DNA from: Lindgomyces ingoldianus
Taxonomy: Eukaryota; Ascomycota; Dothideomycetes; Pleosporales; Lindgomycetaceae
Assembly: GCF_010093535.1 (NCBI RefSeq)
Contig: NW_022985184.1
Span: forward strand, 240,456 to 304,455
Direction of reading: 5' to 3'
DNA: 64,000 nucleotides
The position numbers and the translations under genes are program-made. The notes beneath the pieces were generated by a model. It saw only the letters and a program-made list of their open reading frames with translations, was not told the DNA's origin and ran no database searches. Positions 45,462-57,505 of the stretch are shown here, piece after piece (positions within the stretch are counted from its first letter, which is position 1; each line of letters starts with the position of its first letter).

Positions 45462-46297
45462 TCACTTTTGACGGGAAGGCGTTGAGAGGGATAGAGCAAG
45501 AACATCCCCCACACCACATACATCAACAAACTTCGGCAACACGCGCGTCATCAAGAGTTCGTCGACTTCAGGGTCGTCATCAATGATGACTTCACGCGGA
45601 CAGATGATATGGAAATCGAGATCTGCCCCCCCCTCGCGCACTCCCAAGGATACTGCCCATGGTTGTCAGCCCAATCAGGACGATGTGCCGGATCCCTCGC
45701 GCGTGCAGGTATTTTAGCAGATCAGACGATGCGAAACAATTTGGTTGCAGCTTTCCCAGCACGATCTCCTCCTTGGTGCCCCAGCCCCCTGGTGGGGTTA
45801 GGGAGGTAGGAATGGCATAGTTGGGGCTGTGTGGGTTGGAGGTTGTGGACTGCACGAGGGTTAGTGATATACAAATATAGGGAGAGGCAGGTATGGAAAT
45901 CCTGTAAAGAGCATTGGCAGTGGAGATATGGGAGTGGTCAACGTATGGTAAATAATCCCTTTTCTTCGAGCTCAGCAACCCATTTCGCAAGTTTATTGTA
46001 CGGACTCACAAACGCATTCCCGTTCACTCCAAAAGGAAGCGTGTGGTGGATGATCAATGGAATGCCGTCGAAAAGCTCACTCCCATCTGCAGAACTACGG
46101 CCTCTGGCTGCTGTTATCTCGCCGCGGAAGAAATCTAACAGCCTTTGAACGTTTGCTAGATACGCATCTTGTGTTTCTTTAGGAAAGCGCGCTAGGATTT
46201 GTGTCTGAACGTCGGATAGTAGAAGTGCTGTTTTGGAGACATTGATAGGGATGTAGAATGGTGAGGAGTTTGTCGTAGGCTCGGTGGTGGGAGACAT
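45462..46297 (-). pseudogene. Broken isochorismatase-family hydrolase
   Basis: The first block (46,297 to about 45,960) reads ALLLSDVQTQILARFP, with the catalytic Asp in SDVQ, and NAFVSPYNKLAKWVAELEEKG. The second (about 45,860-45,620) reads TPPGGWGTKEEIVLGKLQPNCF (catalytic Lys in LGK) and HIVLIGLTTMGSILGSARGG. The third (to 45,462) reads GGADLDFHIICPREVIIDDDPEV. Blocks two and three are out of frame because a G run on the coding strand (45,625-45,632) has eight G where seven would keep frame. No canonical splice pair joins blocks one and two in frame. The nucleophilic cysteine expected in GLTTxGC is serine (MGS). Taken together it is more likely a pseudogene than an error, though the G run alone could be a sequencing mistake. 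Confidence 0.7.
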
Positions 46298-47539
46298 TTT
46301 GGATGGCGGGGCGGGGAGTGAAAGAAGGAAAGAAACTTTGACGTAAATTGAATTTGGATATTCTTTCTTGTAGTGAATGAGGTATATAAGATAAACTTTC
46401 GAATATTTATAGTCCCTTGTTGTTTACTCTTTGATCCGCTTTCTTTACTATGGGTGGTTTAGTCTAGTTCGGATATGTATATCGGAGAAGTCGGCATTCG
46501 ATCTCCGATTCGACCACCCGAGCCTAATGCTCCTCAGCATGCTGAGTAGCTTCCATGTTGCATTGCTAGTGATAACAGCAATTAAAAAACGTCTCCGCGG
46601 AGAACGAAAAAAGGGGAAATTAACAATGTAACAGTAGTGCAAGTTACGGTTATCTCAGGGGAGGGGAAGAACGTGGAGGAAGAACGTGTCATCGAACACG
46701 GCTTTGGTCACGCTAAGCGTTTCTGCATATCGCAAAGGAACCGGACCCTATCCTTCAGGCCAGACAACTAATTTACAAGTTTATTGTACAGGTGTTTCGG
46801 AGGAGTTCAGTTCATAATACAACCGCACTTGACTTCAAGGTCAACGCTCACTCTTTCGTAAGCCGAGTTTTATTCTCAACCATGTTTGCGACATCGTCTC
46901 GTCTTTTCTTGAAACATTGGTCTCCATCCACGCCAATAATACTTCATAGAATCCATGTAGCGCATCCAAAGGAAACTTTCTAAGAAACCAACAGTCAGGC
47001 CCATAACTTTATCTGAATTCGCCATTTTTTAAGCCAGGGTTCGAATCAGGGGTAAGTCGGGTGGACCGTGTGAGTTCGTCTTTGCGTTGCCTAACAACCA
47101 CGAAACCATTCCAGACGTGGATATCAACAAGTAAACCGAGCTTCTCAGAGGATATAATTATTTCTTGCGTCTAAAACTTCACGTCACACGCCGCATAGTT
47201 AAATTAGATGGGGGTACTAGGGGGATGAGGGAATATTCATTCGATAAACTATGAAGGCACAGCAGGAGCTACTACTAAAGAGATTACGGATATAGTTTAC
47301 TTTTTTTTTATTTAATCTATTACATCAGCCGCCAGGTGTATGAAGAAAATTGAAAATATTCTCCAATGTGATATTACAGGGAAAGGAGGAAGCCTGCAGG
47401 AATGTTCAAATAGGACTGTAAGATGACATCTTTTACTAGTAGTGGTCGTGACCTTAACATTCCATTCAAAAAAAGGTTTATTACGTAAATCCGGCATGGA
47501 GTATAGACGATTCGATCGCGATAAGAAGCCAGCATCAAC
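46298..47539. other. Intergenic, nothing assigned
   Basis: 1.24 kb with the promoter of the isochorismatase relic at its left. It has a 14-bp perfect palindrome CTCAGCATGCTGAG (46,533-46,546) and short unsupported ORFs. A TTCGAAT near 47,040 is not part of a tRNA. Confidence 0.45.
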
Positions 47540-50427
47540 TCAACATGTATTATGGGTCTCCCCAAAGCCTTCTTCCCCCATCCCACCAAAGGGAACGTCT
47601 TCACCCTGCATTATGTAATCGGATTCCGTGAGCATTTCAGGATTGGGATCCATGGGGCCCGAACTAAACCCGAGTCTCACGTCGGAGGTGTCAGAGGGAC
47701 TCATATTTGGCTGATCAATGGTGTCGTTAAATCTGAAAGTAGGGTCATTAAGAGGTGCCAGCTCTTGATTCTCCCATGTGAACGAATCGGTTGTTGGTAG
47801 AAGGTTTAGCAGTTCGTCCAGTGGCAAATTGCTGTTTCGGTTTTCCACTGTTCTCGAAGACGAGATTGCCGATAAATGGGAAAGATCTGAGAAAAGGGTG
47901 GCTCGGTGGGGACGTTGGGTTTGGCGGCCTGCCGGATAGCGCATATTGAAAGTTGGGGATGGGATCGGGAATGATGCTGCGGAATATCCAAGTGGTGGTC
48001 CGTTAGGAAGCTCATCTACGCACATATTTTGGGGAGCCTGGATTATTGAACAGTCCAGCGTCTCAGAGCGGCGCTTACATGGTCGGAGGTGAGAATCCGC
48101 GTCTCCATCATCTAAAGGTTGGAGGTTCATCTTTGGTCCGGCGGGGCGACATCTATACCGAGCTCGTCCCACAGGCGGCGCTGGAAGCTCATTTTGTTGC
48201 TGTTGGAACTCCGAAAAGATCTCTTCGCGACATTGACTCGCGATTTGGGCCAACTCTTCCCTCAGAGCCTCTTCGATCTCCAATCTCTCACAGAGCGATT
48301 CAAGCCTTTGCCGTACCCTACGGGGAAACTCACGTCTTGAGAAAATTTCGAAGTCATCGAGCTCGCTTCCTTCCAGCGGCTCGACGAGGTCATCGCAATC
48401 TGGTTGGAATGAGCCGATTTTGCAACTTCAAGCACTACTCACCAAGAAGGGGAAAACTTACAAGGAGAAACCGACATCACGGGCACGCTTGGGAACAAAA
48501 AGTGATACACTGCTCTCCATCTCTCTTCTTCGGTTTTCTCTGAGCCAAACCTTTTTTTGCTCTTGAGGCGGGCTATTTGGGTTACACTGAGCCCCTGGGG
48601 AGATGAATTCGAGCTGACCATACACGGCTGGGGAAGCCTCTGATGGTTTTCTAATTCATCTTCGGTTTGAAAGATTTTATGGCACCTTCTGCAGTAGATC
48701 GAGACATGGCACCTGTAAAGATGTTCCCTTGTTCGGCGTTAGTCGCGGTTTGCAAGAGTTATTAGTGAATCGTACTTCATTCGGTGAACGCCTTTGAACC
48801 CTGGGTATCGGCACGCCCTTCCTTTATGCTGACGAGGGCTATGTTTAAAGAAGGGGCAAGCGAAACGGACAATAGGTGCTGGCTCAGCATCTGGGACATT
48901 GTTTGTCTTATTCCGGCGCCTCTGGGAATCTCCATCGTCCTGGTCACCGCCATCTTCATCCTTCTGCCAACCTTTCCTGTGTTCTGTCGATGAACCTTTC
49001 CCCGCGCCGCTTTCGTTCGGTTGAAGTGTACTTTGCGGAATTGCTGCAGTTGCGCTGTCATTCGAACCACTTTGTGTTCCAGTGCAAGTGCGCAAGTCTG
49101 GCGAAGAGTAGAGAATGACATGGAATTCCTTCATTAACTTGTCAATGAACCTGGACTTCGACGATGACAAAGAGTCCGCGAGGAATTCACCGGATGACTC
49201 CTCTCCGGCATCTGAAGAAACCAAGCTAGAGGAGTCTTGGCTTGAGAAAGAGAAGTTTGATGAGCTGTGGGAAGAGGGGTATTCTCTACGGGAGTTTTGA
49301 CTGATGGAAGATTGGCTCGAATCGTCCCCACTCGGGAAGCTGCTTATAGAAGAGAGCCGCGAAAGAGATTCCTCCTCGGATGATTCTTCATCGTCGTATT
49401 TTGGAGCCAAACTGCCGGAAGCACTATGACTATTCGTTGCGTAGTAAATGAGTGGGCTTGAGTCTCCGACCTTGTTGTCTAGCATTCGTGAGTTGGGAAC
49501 TTCATCGAAGTTTGAACTACTCTCCAACTTTATCAGATCGTAGGTCGACAGTGCTGATGAGTATTTATAGGGTCTTTCCGCGAGATAAGACCGTCCAGAA
49601 GTCTGGAAAAGGCTGAAGATACTAGAAATATGAGGGATTAAGGAAGTGTCGGATTTGGTAAATCTCATACTTGATGAGCGCGAGATGTTGCCGGCCCATT
49701 TGAGGAACCGTGAGATTTCTCCGCGCTTTTTACGCTTGAAGAGCGGCTTGCGCTTGCGCTGCCGAGAACCTTTTAAAGGCGGAGGCGAAGAAAAGCCCAT
49801 TGAGGATAGAAGTGGGCGCGGAAATGGACGTTTTAACGTCAATGGATGCGGAATTCCTAGCATTGAGCACACATCCCAGACTAGAAGTTCTAAGACATGT
49901 GGAATGGTAATCTCTCCATTAGGAATGACCAGGTCGGAGCGACTGTGAGGGCCACTGACATGTATATGCAGAAAGCCTTGCTTGGTCGAATATGGGGTAC
50001 CGGATGTGGGCCACATGCACATGGTAATGGCCCAGTCCGGGCTGACCAGGAGTTTCCAGACTTGAAGAATAACAACCTCTCCGTTATGACCAATGAAGTA
50101 AGAGAGATCTAGCCTATTACGGCGAATAATATTAACATTCCATAAAGGATGCTGGATTAGTTGGTCCATTTTCTCCCGGGCATGGCGTTGCTCCCAAGAG
50201 GAAGGCAATTTGGTGCTAACTGCCTTCTCAAATTTAAGCCTCGGGGTATCGCGTGGCGTTGCCTCCGTCAACTGTTTAACTGAAGTTTTCTTCGAAGCCA
50301 GGGGGGGTAGAGAATGAATGGAGCAAAGAATCCAGGAACGGTAAACGGGAAGTGAAAACGGTGGCAGAGAAAAGGTATCGGGGCATTGAGGGAGAGAGAG
50401 ATTTGGAATCTTGGCCTCGCCATCCAT
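47540..50427 (-). CDS. Zinc-finger-like fungal protein (FACPF...HRMKEH type)
   Basis: Exons 50,427-48,776, 48,727-48,462 and 48,399-47,540 give 925 residues. Introns of 48 and 62 nt have CTAAC and comparable branch sites. The key region is formed by splicing: RFACPFFKHSPRQHKGRACRYPGF, VHRMK then EHLYRCH (about 519-557), followed by YCRRCHKIFQTEDELENHQ. This is the pair of C2H2-like fingers seen in many ascomycete proteins of unknown role. Next comes TEEERWRAVYHFLFP and SRREFPRRVRQRLE, also typical downstream blocks. The N-terminal 500 residues have no known domain; residues 330-440 are very Ser-rich and acidic. The C-terminal 200 residues resemble a disordered activation region (DSFTWENQE, LPLDELLNLL). 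It could be a transcription factor; this is inference from composition. Confidence 0.82.
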
Positions 50428-51531
50428 CGTGCTCCGGTCGAGGTAATCAGACGAGTTCCTTAGGCGAAGGTGATGATATTGTGGGTCGCGAGAGGCTTAT
50501 AGTATCAACAGATCTAGGCGCCTCTGTTTAGCAAGGAGGACAGAAGAACTCGGGATTTGGATTCGAGTGTACCTTGAGGATGGGAGCCGAGAGTCGCTGC
50601 TATCAGGAGTGGGCGCAGAAAGTGGACGCTGTAAATTCAGACCTGAGAAAATGAAGGTGACGAAGAGAGGCACCGTAACTCGATGAGTAACAGAAGGGGA
50701 CGTGAATGGCTATTTCTCACCTTGATCTGAGAATCGCGCAACTGCGAGTTGTGAGCCAATGGCTTGACTTGGCGCTCTTTCAGCCTTCCTTCAGCCTTGC
50801 ACGTGAGGAGGTGAGGTGGCTCCAGCCAGGCACACATCATATGCCAGTGATTTTGAGACTCTACAAGCCAACCATGGTGTTCAAAAGAAGTCAATATCTC
50901 GGCTTAAGCCCTCATCTGCACTCCTATCGAATCCTTGTGATCTTTTCTCATCTTCCATTTCTTAAATAAACTGCCTGCAGTAGTTCAAGCCGCAAGCAGG
51001 CTGAAGAAGGTTGAAGAACAGAGGGGCTGAACTAATCGGGGCAGTGATTATACCAAGAGGATCAATGATTAAGTGGCGTCGGTGGTGAATGATCTTGGGG
51101 GGGATGATGATGCTGACTAATCCTCGTAGGTGTCCAATCACTTCCTTTCCACGTGGCTTCAAAGATTGGCTGTGCAATTAACCTCATGATGGATATCTGC
51201 CGACGTGATAGACAAGGATTATATATTAGCGAGTGGAGACTAAGCGCGACCCCCATTTGCAAATCATTTATCTAAATATTAGTGTATAATTCGATTTGTT
51301 GGGGTGAAGTTGGAGAAGGCAAAGACGTCTGAAATCTATGTTCTGTGGAGAATGACTGTTACACAATCATCTCGTATTGTTTTTTGGCTTGAACGGGCCG
51401 GAGAGATGGTTTGCTAATTGCCGAATAGTGGATACAAGACGTCTATTTAGGTGCCCAAGTATTCTCCAATTTGAATAGGAATTCAAGTACTCTCACACGA
51501 TTGTGAGGAGAGAGGTCAAGCAACTACCAGC
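50428..51531. other. Divergent intergenic region
   Basis: 1.1 kb between the start codons of the zinc-finger-like gene and the DUF8021 gene. It holds both promoters; no ORF with support. Confidence 0.5.
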
Positions 51532-52338
51532 ATGTCGTCCTTCATCTTCACTCTCGGTCTCCTCATCTCCTCCGTTCACTCAGTTACTGCCCGGGGCTGC
51601 ACCACCGATGGCCTTCTTAGGTATGCAGCTGAATACGTCGAGTCCCTCCAAACCGGGAAGCTACACGCCGACTTCGCCAGCACCACCTACTGGGAGAACA
51701 ACAAAACCGTCTCGACCACCGGACCGCCGCTAAAATGGGGTGGCCTCAAAATCGACCACAACCGCACCATCGTCGACCAAGAGCAATGCGCGACGTACAC
51801 AGAGATCATTTCGACGAGTCCAAGTCCGGGGTATGTTATTGGGACGCAGATTCGTATGTTGATTCATCCCGAAGATGGGTATACGCCGACGCTGGTGGAT
51901 TCGATTGTCACAAGTAAGGGGGATTGGCAGTTCAATGCGAGTAAGTCGCTCTCACTCGTTACGGGGGAGAATTGGGATACGTTGCCGACGGAGAAACGCG
52001 TGGACCGCATTACCCTCGAAAAGGCAGCGGATGCGTATCTAGATCTTTGGACGAATAAAAGTGCGGCCGTCCCGTGGGGATACCCGTGTGCGAGGATGGA
52101 AGGTAGCGCGTATACAGCGAAGGGTAAGCCGGATGATTCGTGTAGTGTGGGGATTCCAGCCGGAGGTCAGCCGGCGAATACGGATAGGAGGTATGTTACA
52201 GATGTGACAGTCGGAAGTGTGAGTGTACTGTGTAAATTTGGGAGTATGAAGAGTGGAGCACCCGACAGTCATGAGTTCAGGCTGGAGAGTGGGAAATTGA
52301 GGTACGTGCACACGATGACAGTTATGACAGCGAAATGA
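51532..52338 (+). CDS. Secreted DUF8021 protein
   Basis: Intronless, 268 residues. Residues 1-20 (MSSFIFTLGLLISSVHSVTA) are a clear signal peptide. The family pattern is visible throughout: WGGLKIDHNRTIVD, a middle block on ADAYLDLW with PWGYPCARMEGSAYT (about 180-200), DDSCSVGIPAG, then RRYVTDVTVGSVSVLCKFG and PDSHEFRLESGKLRYVHT at the end. DUF8021 proteins are widespread in ascomycetes and their biochemical activity is unknown to me. Six cysteines could form disulfides. Likely extracellular. The next gene converges on it at a distance of 133 bp. Confidence 0.85.
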   Translation: MSSFIFTLGLLISSVHSVTARGCTTDGLLRYAAEYVESLQTGKLHADFASTTYWENNKTVSTTGPPLKWGGLKIDHNRTIVDQEQCATYTEIISTSPSPGYVIGTQIRMLIHPEDGYTPTLVDSIVTSKGDWQFNASKSLSLVTGENWDTLPTEKRVDRITLEKAADAYLDLWTNKSAAVPWGYPCARMEGSAYTAKGKPDDSCSVGIPAGGQPANTDRRYVTDVTVGSVSVLCKFGSMKSGAPDSHEFRLESGKLRYVHTMTVMTAK

Positions 52339-52471
52339 GAGAGGAGAATAAGAGCCAAGGATGTGGATGATATGTAAGATCAAGAGCAATAGGAATAGTT
52401 GTTGTGGTTGAAATACTGGGCAGGTCCTTTGCATTGTATTTTTCTTTGGGCCCAAACCACCTCTTATCAGC

Positions 52472-53083
52472 CTACAGGATAGGCTCCATCAGCTCTTTCA
52501 TACTTGTAACGTGCTTCGAGTCCACCATGTTGTGTTCCACGAGCTTCTGAACTACCCGCACACACCAATTTTGGCAGTTCTCTTTAATCTCTTTCCGGTT
52601 TGGAGCATGTGGTGGAGGTTCCAGTTCAGCAATTTCCTTGACCTTTCGAGAGTCTTCTAAGTTCATTTTCGTAAGACTATAAACAGAGTGCAAGTCGGGC
52701 AGCAGCGAAACCGGGACATATTCGGTGCAAGGATTGAAGTACATGCTCTCTGTGTCGCCTCGAACCTCTAAAATCGCTGTGAAGTTGATATGCCCACCCT
52801 GAGTAGAATTATGGTGTTCTTTTACGGGGACAAACTCTTGTGTGGGAGAAATAGCGAGGGCCCAGTGCAGTGGTTCTTCAGGCGATTGGTAATACCGCAC
52901 TAGGTATAGGGTCAGGTAGGCCGCGTCCTCTGCAGTGAGAGATTTAGCTGGTGGAGCAGATTGAATTGGTTTCCAGATTACGGTTCCCTTCCGCCGCTTG
53001 TAGGTCACTCCATTGGTCGTCTTAAATTCTGTGAAACCTGCGGTCGTGATGACTTCTGGCGAGTCTGAATTAAGTGCGTCCAT
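52472..53083 (-). CDS. DUF7770-like protein
   Basis: Intronless, 203 residues from the ATG at 53,083 (the frame is open four codons further, without another ATG). Motifs are LTLYLVRYYQSPEEPLHWAL, GGHINFTAILEVRGD, SVYSLTKMNLEDSRKVKEI, PPPHAPNRKEIKENCQNWC and VRVVQKLVEHNMV. As I remember it, the CQxWCxRVVQxLVExxxV end is typical of small ascomycete proteins now grouped as DUF7770; the assignment is tentative. No signal peptide. Function unknown. Confidence 0.65.
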   Translation of the reverse strand: MDALNSDSPEVITTAGFTEFKTTNGVTYKRRKGTVIWKPIQSAPPAKSLTAEDAAYLTLYLVRYYQSPEEPLHWALAISPTQEFVPVKEHHNSTQGGHINFTAILEVRGDTESMYFNPCTEYVPVSLLPDLHSVYSLTKMNLEDSRKVKEIAELEPPPHAPNRKEIKENCQNWCVRVVQKLVEHNMVDSKHVTSMKELMEPIL

Positions 53084-53235
53084 AACTACCTTCAATAGAA
53101 TTCACCAATGTTTGACAGCGGGATTAAAAAGTTTCGCTTCAAGAACTTCGATATGAGCCCAGTGATTAGTGCGGCGGTGAGGAGAAGAGTTTTCGGAGTG
53201 CTGCCAAGATAGATGAGTCAGCGATGGCTGACATA

Positions 53236-53659
53236 ACGTGTTCTACTACTCATCCGCCAACACTAGTCATCCGCCAACGCCAAAAACCACCAAAAATGAC
53301 AAAAATTGCACCTTAAGATCTCAACAACACCTTAAACAAACGACTTGAAACCTTTGATATAGTCTTTTTTGCCTCCCTAGAGTACGTTATATACGTATAG
53401 AAGAAATCTATATCATAATACTTAAGATATTAGATTTTAGCCTGATTCTAGCCCCTAAATCTTTACTTATTAACAATAGCTTAAGTATAAACTCTAGGGC
53501 TCAAATATAAGTCTCGTGAGAGGTATAAAGAGGTAATATTAAAAATTTAGTCCTTTCTGCTCTGCTGTTGTTGAGATCTTAAGGTGCAATTTTTGTCATT
53601 TTTGGTGGTTTCTGGCGCCAGCGGATGAATAGTGTTGGTGGATGAGTGGTGGAATACGT
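53236..53659. repeat. MITE A (TA-flanked, long TIRs)
   Basis: 424 bp between TA dinucleotides (53,234-53,235 and 53,660-53,661). The terminal inverted repeats are about 95 bp: ACGTGTTCTACTACTCATCC at the left, and the reverse complement at the right begins ACGTATTCCACCACTCATCC. They share GCGCC-AAACCACCAAAAATGAC and TTGCACCTTAAGATCTCAAC. The middle is AT-rich and non-coding. TA duplication and TIRs fit a mariner-type MITE. Confidence 0.75.
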
Positions 53660-53661
53660 TA

Positions 53662-53843
53662 ACGTATTCTATCAGTAAGCTACGTATATAGAACCTAAGA
53701 CTCGAATATATGTCTGAGAATGGATATAAAAAGCTAATGTTACATTATTAGATTTTTCTGCCTAGCCGTTGTCGAGATCTTGAGGCGCGATTTTCGCAAT
53801 TTTTGGTGGGTTTTGGGTTCCGCAGCTTACTGATAGAATACGT
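53662..53843. repeat. MITE B, related and directly adjoining
   Basis: 182 bp, sharing the TA at 53,660-53,661 with MITE A and followed by TA at 53,844-53,845. The ends ACGTATTCTATCAGTAAGC and its complement are perfect inverted repeats. The right half aligns with the right half of MITE A (GAGATCTTGAGG, AATTTTTGGTGG). The left half is shortened. Confidence 0.7.
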
Positions 53844-53845
53844 TA

Positions 53846-56800
53846 CTCAATTAATTGAACCACTCATTTCGGTTAGCAATTCTGCATTCTAAGTCTGACC
53901 AGCACGCTCTCGATACGCCTGAACAAAAATCCCTTTCCTTATAAATACACCACCAGCAATGTCCTGGGTACCAGCGATGAATTGTTAGGTCACGTGGTTA
54001 TGGAAATCGTCCCCTAAGGTTAGTTAACACGACATTTGTTATGGTACAAGCGGATACAGCTTGCTGATTGGGGCCAATTGCTCTCAGCATCACTTTCACT
54101 TTTTTACTGTCCCCTCTACAGTAAATACCATCTACCCTGGGTATCACCTCCAATACCTACATCCTAGCCACCAACATGCCGTTTAACGACGAAGAGCTAG
54201 CGGCGACTCTAGCAATAAATAATACGTACATAGGTCAACTGGAATGAAACCGATAGCCTCAAAGAGTTGCGAGAAGCGCGCCCCTGGAATTGTTGACTCC
54301 CTGTTCCTCTTCTGCATTCAGTTCACACTAGTAAGCGTTAGGGTTGCTCTTGGATTCCTTTATGTCTCCTTACAACTACCTGTTTTGCCAAGGATGTTTG
54401 CGGTTCTTGTGAGACTCCTCAAGCCAAAGCTGGCCACCCCGTCCAACATTCCAGTCTAAGTCAAACACTATCATAACCGATCGCTAGGAGCAGTTAAAGC
54501 TTCTTTCCTCCTAATATTCACCATAAACACTCCTATGACTTTGTCCTTGTCCTAGCAATCACTGTCGCAATTTTAACGCTTGCTCATCATGTCTACTACA
54601 TCTACGCAACGTTGTCAATACCTCGTTCCACTCCACAAGCCTCGGACGACACCCCAGCCTTGGGCGATAGGACTACAACTGTGTCCGATATCGTACCCGA
54701 GAGATATTTTATACATGAAAAGAGAGTTCTTTGGCCAAGGGGACTCCGCTGGTTGTCGTTCTCAATACTGTTACGATTACAAACGTGTACGAGTCTAGTT
54801 CAGTGTCAGAGAATGAGGACGAGATTTCCTCCACCAAGACATCCAAAGGCACTACGGCCCCGAAGCCAGTGTCACCCTAAATGGCCTCATTGAGGAGGAC
54901 AGCTATCAACATGTCATTCCTCAACGCCACGAGTACGAACCGCCACCTTACCCCAAATTCCTTTACCCAGCATTGTTTTCAGATGCCGCTAGGGCGCGAA
55001 CGGCTACAACCCCCAAGCCACACACCATGGTAATGGATTATTCTTCGAGTGATAACTGCACCTGTATGAGAGTCTATGTCGTCCAGATGTGTGGGATATT
55101 GCTTTCGAGCAGTGTTAGAAGCAGCGTTAGTGGACTGAGAGGTACCAATTTTGGCCTTGCCATATGGATCATATATCATTCGGTTACGACGGCCTGGAAT
55201 TTGGTCTTTTCCCAGAGTCTCATGGGGTTCTAATTTTGCACCATGAAGAATTACTTAAAGATTTAGACAAGGTAGGCCCTTTGTGGAAGATAGCCTACTC
55301 GAGGGTTTTCAAATACGTTTCTCACCATCCCCCTAGCTTAGGAGGAGGCCCTGATATAGAGTGCATATCAGGAAGGAGTTACAGATTCGGCTGGTAGCGT
55401 TGGTAACATGACTCAAACACGACCACGTTTAGGTTTAGGTTTTGTCTTCACAGTTTCTTGCTTTAGTTTCAAGGCGGACTGTGCGATTATGGATACATCT
55501 GATTTTAGGCGCCGTGGAGCTTTGCACGGGAATTCTTAAGTTTAGAGCTGGAGCTTGGATAACGGAGTCTCTTTTTGGATTTTCAATGTGGTTTGTACAA
55601 TCATAGATGCATCCAATTTTGTGGGACTGTTGAATTTTGAAAGGATTTCTTGAGGCTTAGTTTAGAATCTGGGTTCCTTACATATTTTATATAGATGGTA
55701 TGATTGATTGTGGGTGAATTCTTCGCTCGGGCTTTGTTCGGAGTTTAGCTTCCTTGTCTTTAGACCCTTGTCGGACAGTCAAGGACTCTTTGGAAGGCTC
55801 TGGATGTATTTAAGATGTTAAAATGAGGGTTAGTATATCTATTATCCGCGATGAAGAACCTCTCCAAATTCGTAACGCCCAAACCCTCCAGAGTCCATAT
55901 TCCAACCCGGAAAAGATCCCTTCCAAGAACCTTCCCTCTCCCACATTTCCTTCCCAACTCTGAAATCTCCAACGCTTCCTCATTGGTTTGAATCTCCCTC
56001 TTCCCACACCACAAACATCCGCCACAGTCTTTTCCGCAATCCTTTCCCTTAACTCCCTACTCTCAACCCTAGCCTCCTCCAAATACCCGGGCAACCCCCA
56101 CTCCTTTACAAACCTTTGCACCGCTTCTGCTGTACTTTCTTCCCATACCAGGTACTTATTAAACATCACTAGCATCCTTTCCTGCCGCTCTTCCTGCTGC
56201 AGACTCTGTTTTCGCGTATATCGTAACACGGTGGGAAACATAACGCAACTCGTAACCGCATGCAACACGTCTGATACACTTCCCAACTGATGGCCAATCA
56301 CATGGCTAAGTCACATACGGATCTTCCATATCAGAAGAATCATCATAACTTGTCTAATACCAAGTTGGCACTCTGTGGTCCTTTTTAGCCATTTCCGCCG
56401 GTCGTGCTTCTTTTCGTCTTTTTGCAGTTCTCTATTAACCCCTTCACCAATGTCCTCAGCGCGTCTTTCATATGCGTGGACACTTCCAAGTTGCAGGCCT
56501 CGTTGCAGATGGTTTCCACAAAATGATCCAAAGCGAGGACGCCGGAACTTAGTTACAGGAGTTAGGGACTTGTGACCGCAACTTCGGGGTCTATGATGAC
56601 TACATTCAGGAAGTGGCAAAATATTACAATCTGAAGGGCTTTTTTTTTGGAGGGGGAGGGTTGTGGCGCTAAAGATGTGGTTCTATTCACTAGCGCTTAG
56701 GCTCACGGCCAGAGGATTGAGGCTGTCTGCGATACCGCAGTCTTGGTCCATGAGATTTTCGATATTATAGGTGGCGAGGGAGAGAAGGTGGGAGAATGGA

Positions 56801-57505
56801 GTGTAGTTGTGCGATTTTACAGGCGACGGAGCACGAACTAGAGCCGATGCTGATTATGAATCGATGTGGGATCTGTAGAGGATGTGGGAGTGCCTTCTAA
56901 CACAGGATTCCGTGGCGACGATTAGAGAGCCGAGTTGGTGTCATAGGTCTGTAATGATGGAGGTGTTGGTGTCGAGGGCCTTGTTGTGGAGGAGGACGAT
57001 TGGCTGGCATTTCTAGGTGTTGAGGGTGGTAGAGATTCCTGAGATGGAGGCTATGATGAAGATGGCATGTTTATTGGCGCGTTCGAGGATGGGCGTTTAT
57101 TGGATGGTGCCTTTTTTTGAAGTTGGCAGTAGGCTTCAGCTGCTATGGCAATGTGTTTAAAGGAGTGAGGCAGAGATATGATCTAAAAAGAAAGAAGACA
57201 AATGCCTATAGTCCAAGAAGACAAACCTTTGGATAGAACAGTAAATAGGAGTGTTTGCTGAAGACTAGCAAGGATCAAGTACGGCAGCCGGAGACTTCCT
57301 CGAATGACGAAATCTCAATCTAATGATACCTAGCTAGACTAAACGCTGATGCCCATTTAGATGCACAATTTTGCAATCGTCACCCTAAAGAACAAAAACT
57401 AGAACTAACATCTAAGCACGCAAATCTAAGGAAACAAATGTTCGAAACGGAAGTTCTAGGGCCCTTGCCCGGGCATCTACCTCATTTAGTAAAGGTAAAT
57501 GTGCT
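53846..57505. other. Gene-poor stretch with unsupported ORFs
   Basis: Frames at 54,244-54,459 (+), 54,973-55,233 (+), 55,810-56,301 (-) and 56,311-56,619 (-) look weakly protein-like but have no domain, no start context and no splice sites that connect them. The two minus-strand frames may be parts of one decayed gene (LQQEERQERMLVMFNKYL; SFCGNHLQRGLQLG). Positions about 55,475-55,685 are a degenerate tandem duplication of about 110 bp. The rest shows nothing. Confidence 0.35.

Noticed and set aside
47030..47060. GGGTTCGAATC as a tRNA T-arm
   Set aside because: The bases either side of TTCGAAT do not pair, and no other arms are found upstream.
55810..56619. Minus-strand ORFs of 163 and 102 codons as one gene
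   Set aside because: Somewhat protein-like, but no splice pair joins them and no family is recognised; kept only as a note in the intergenic entry.
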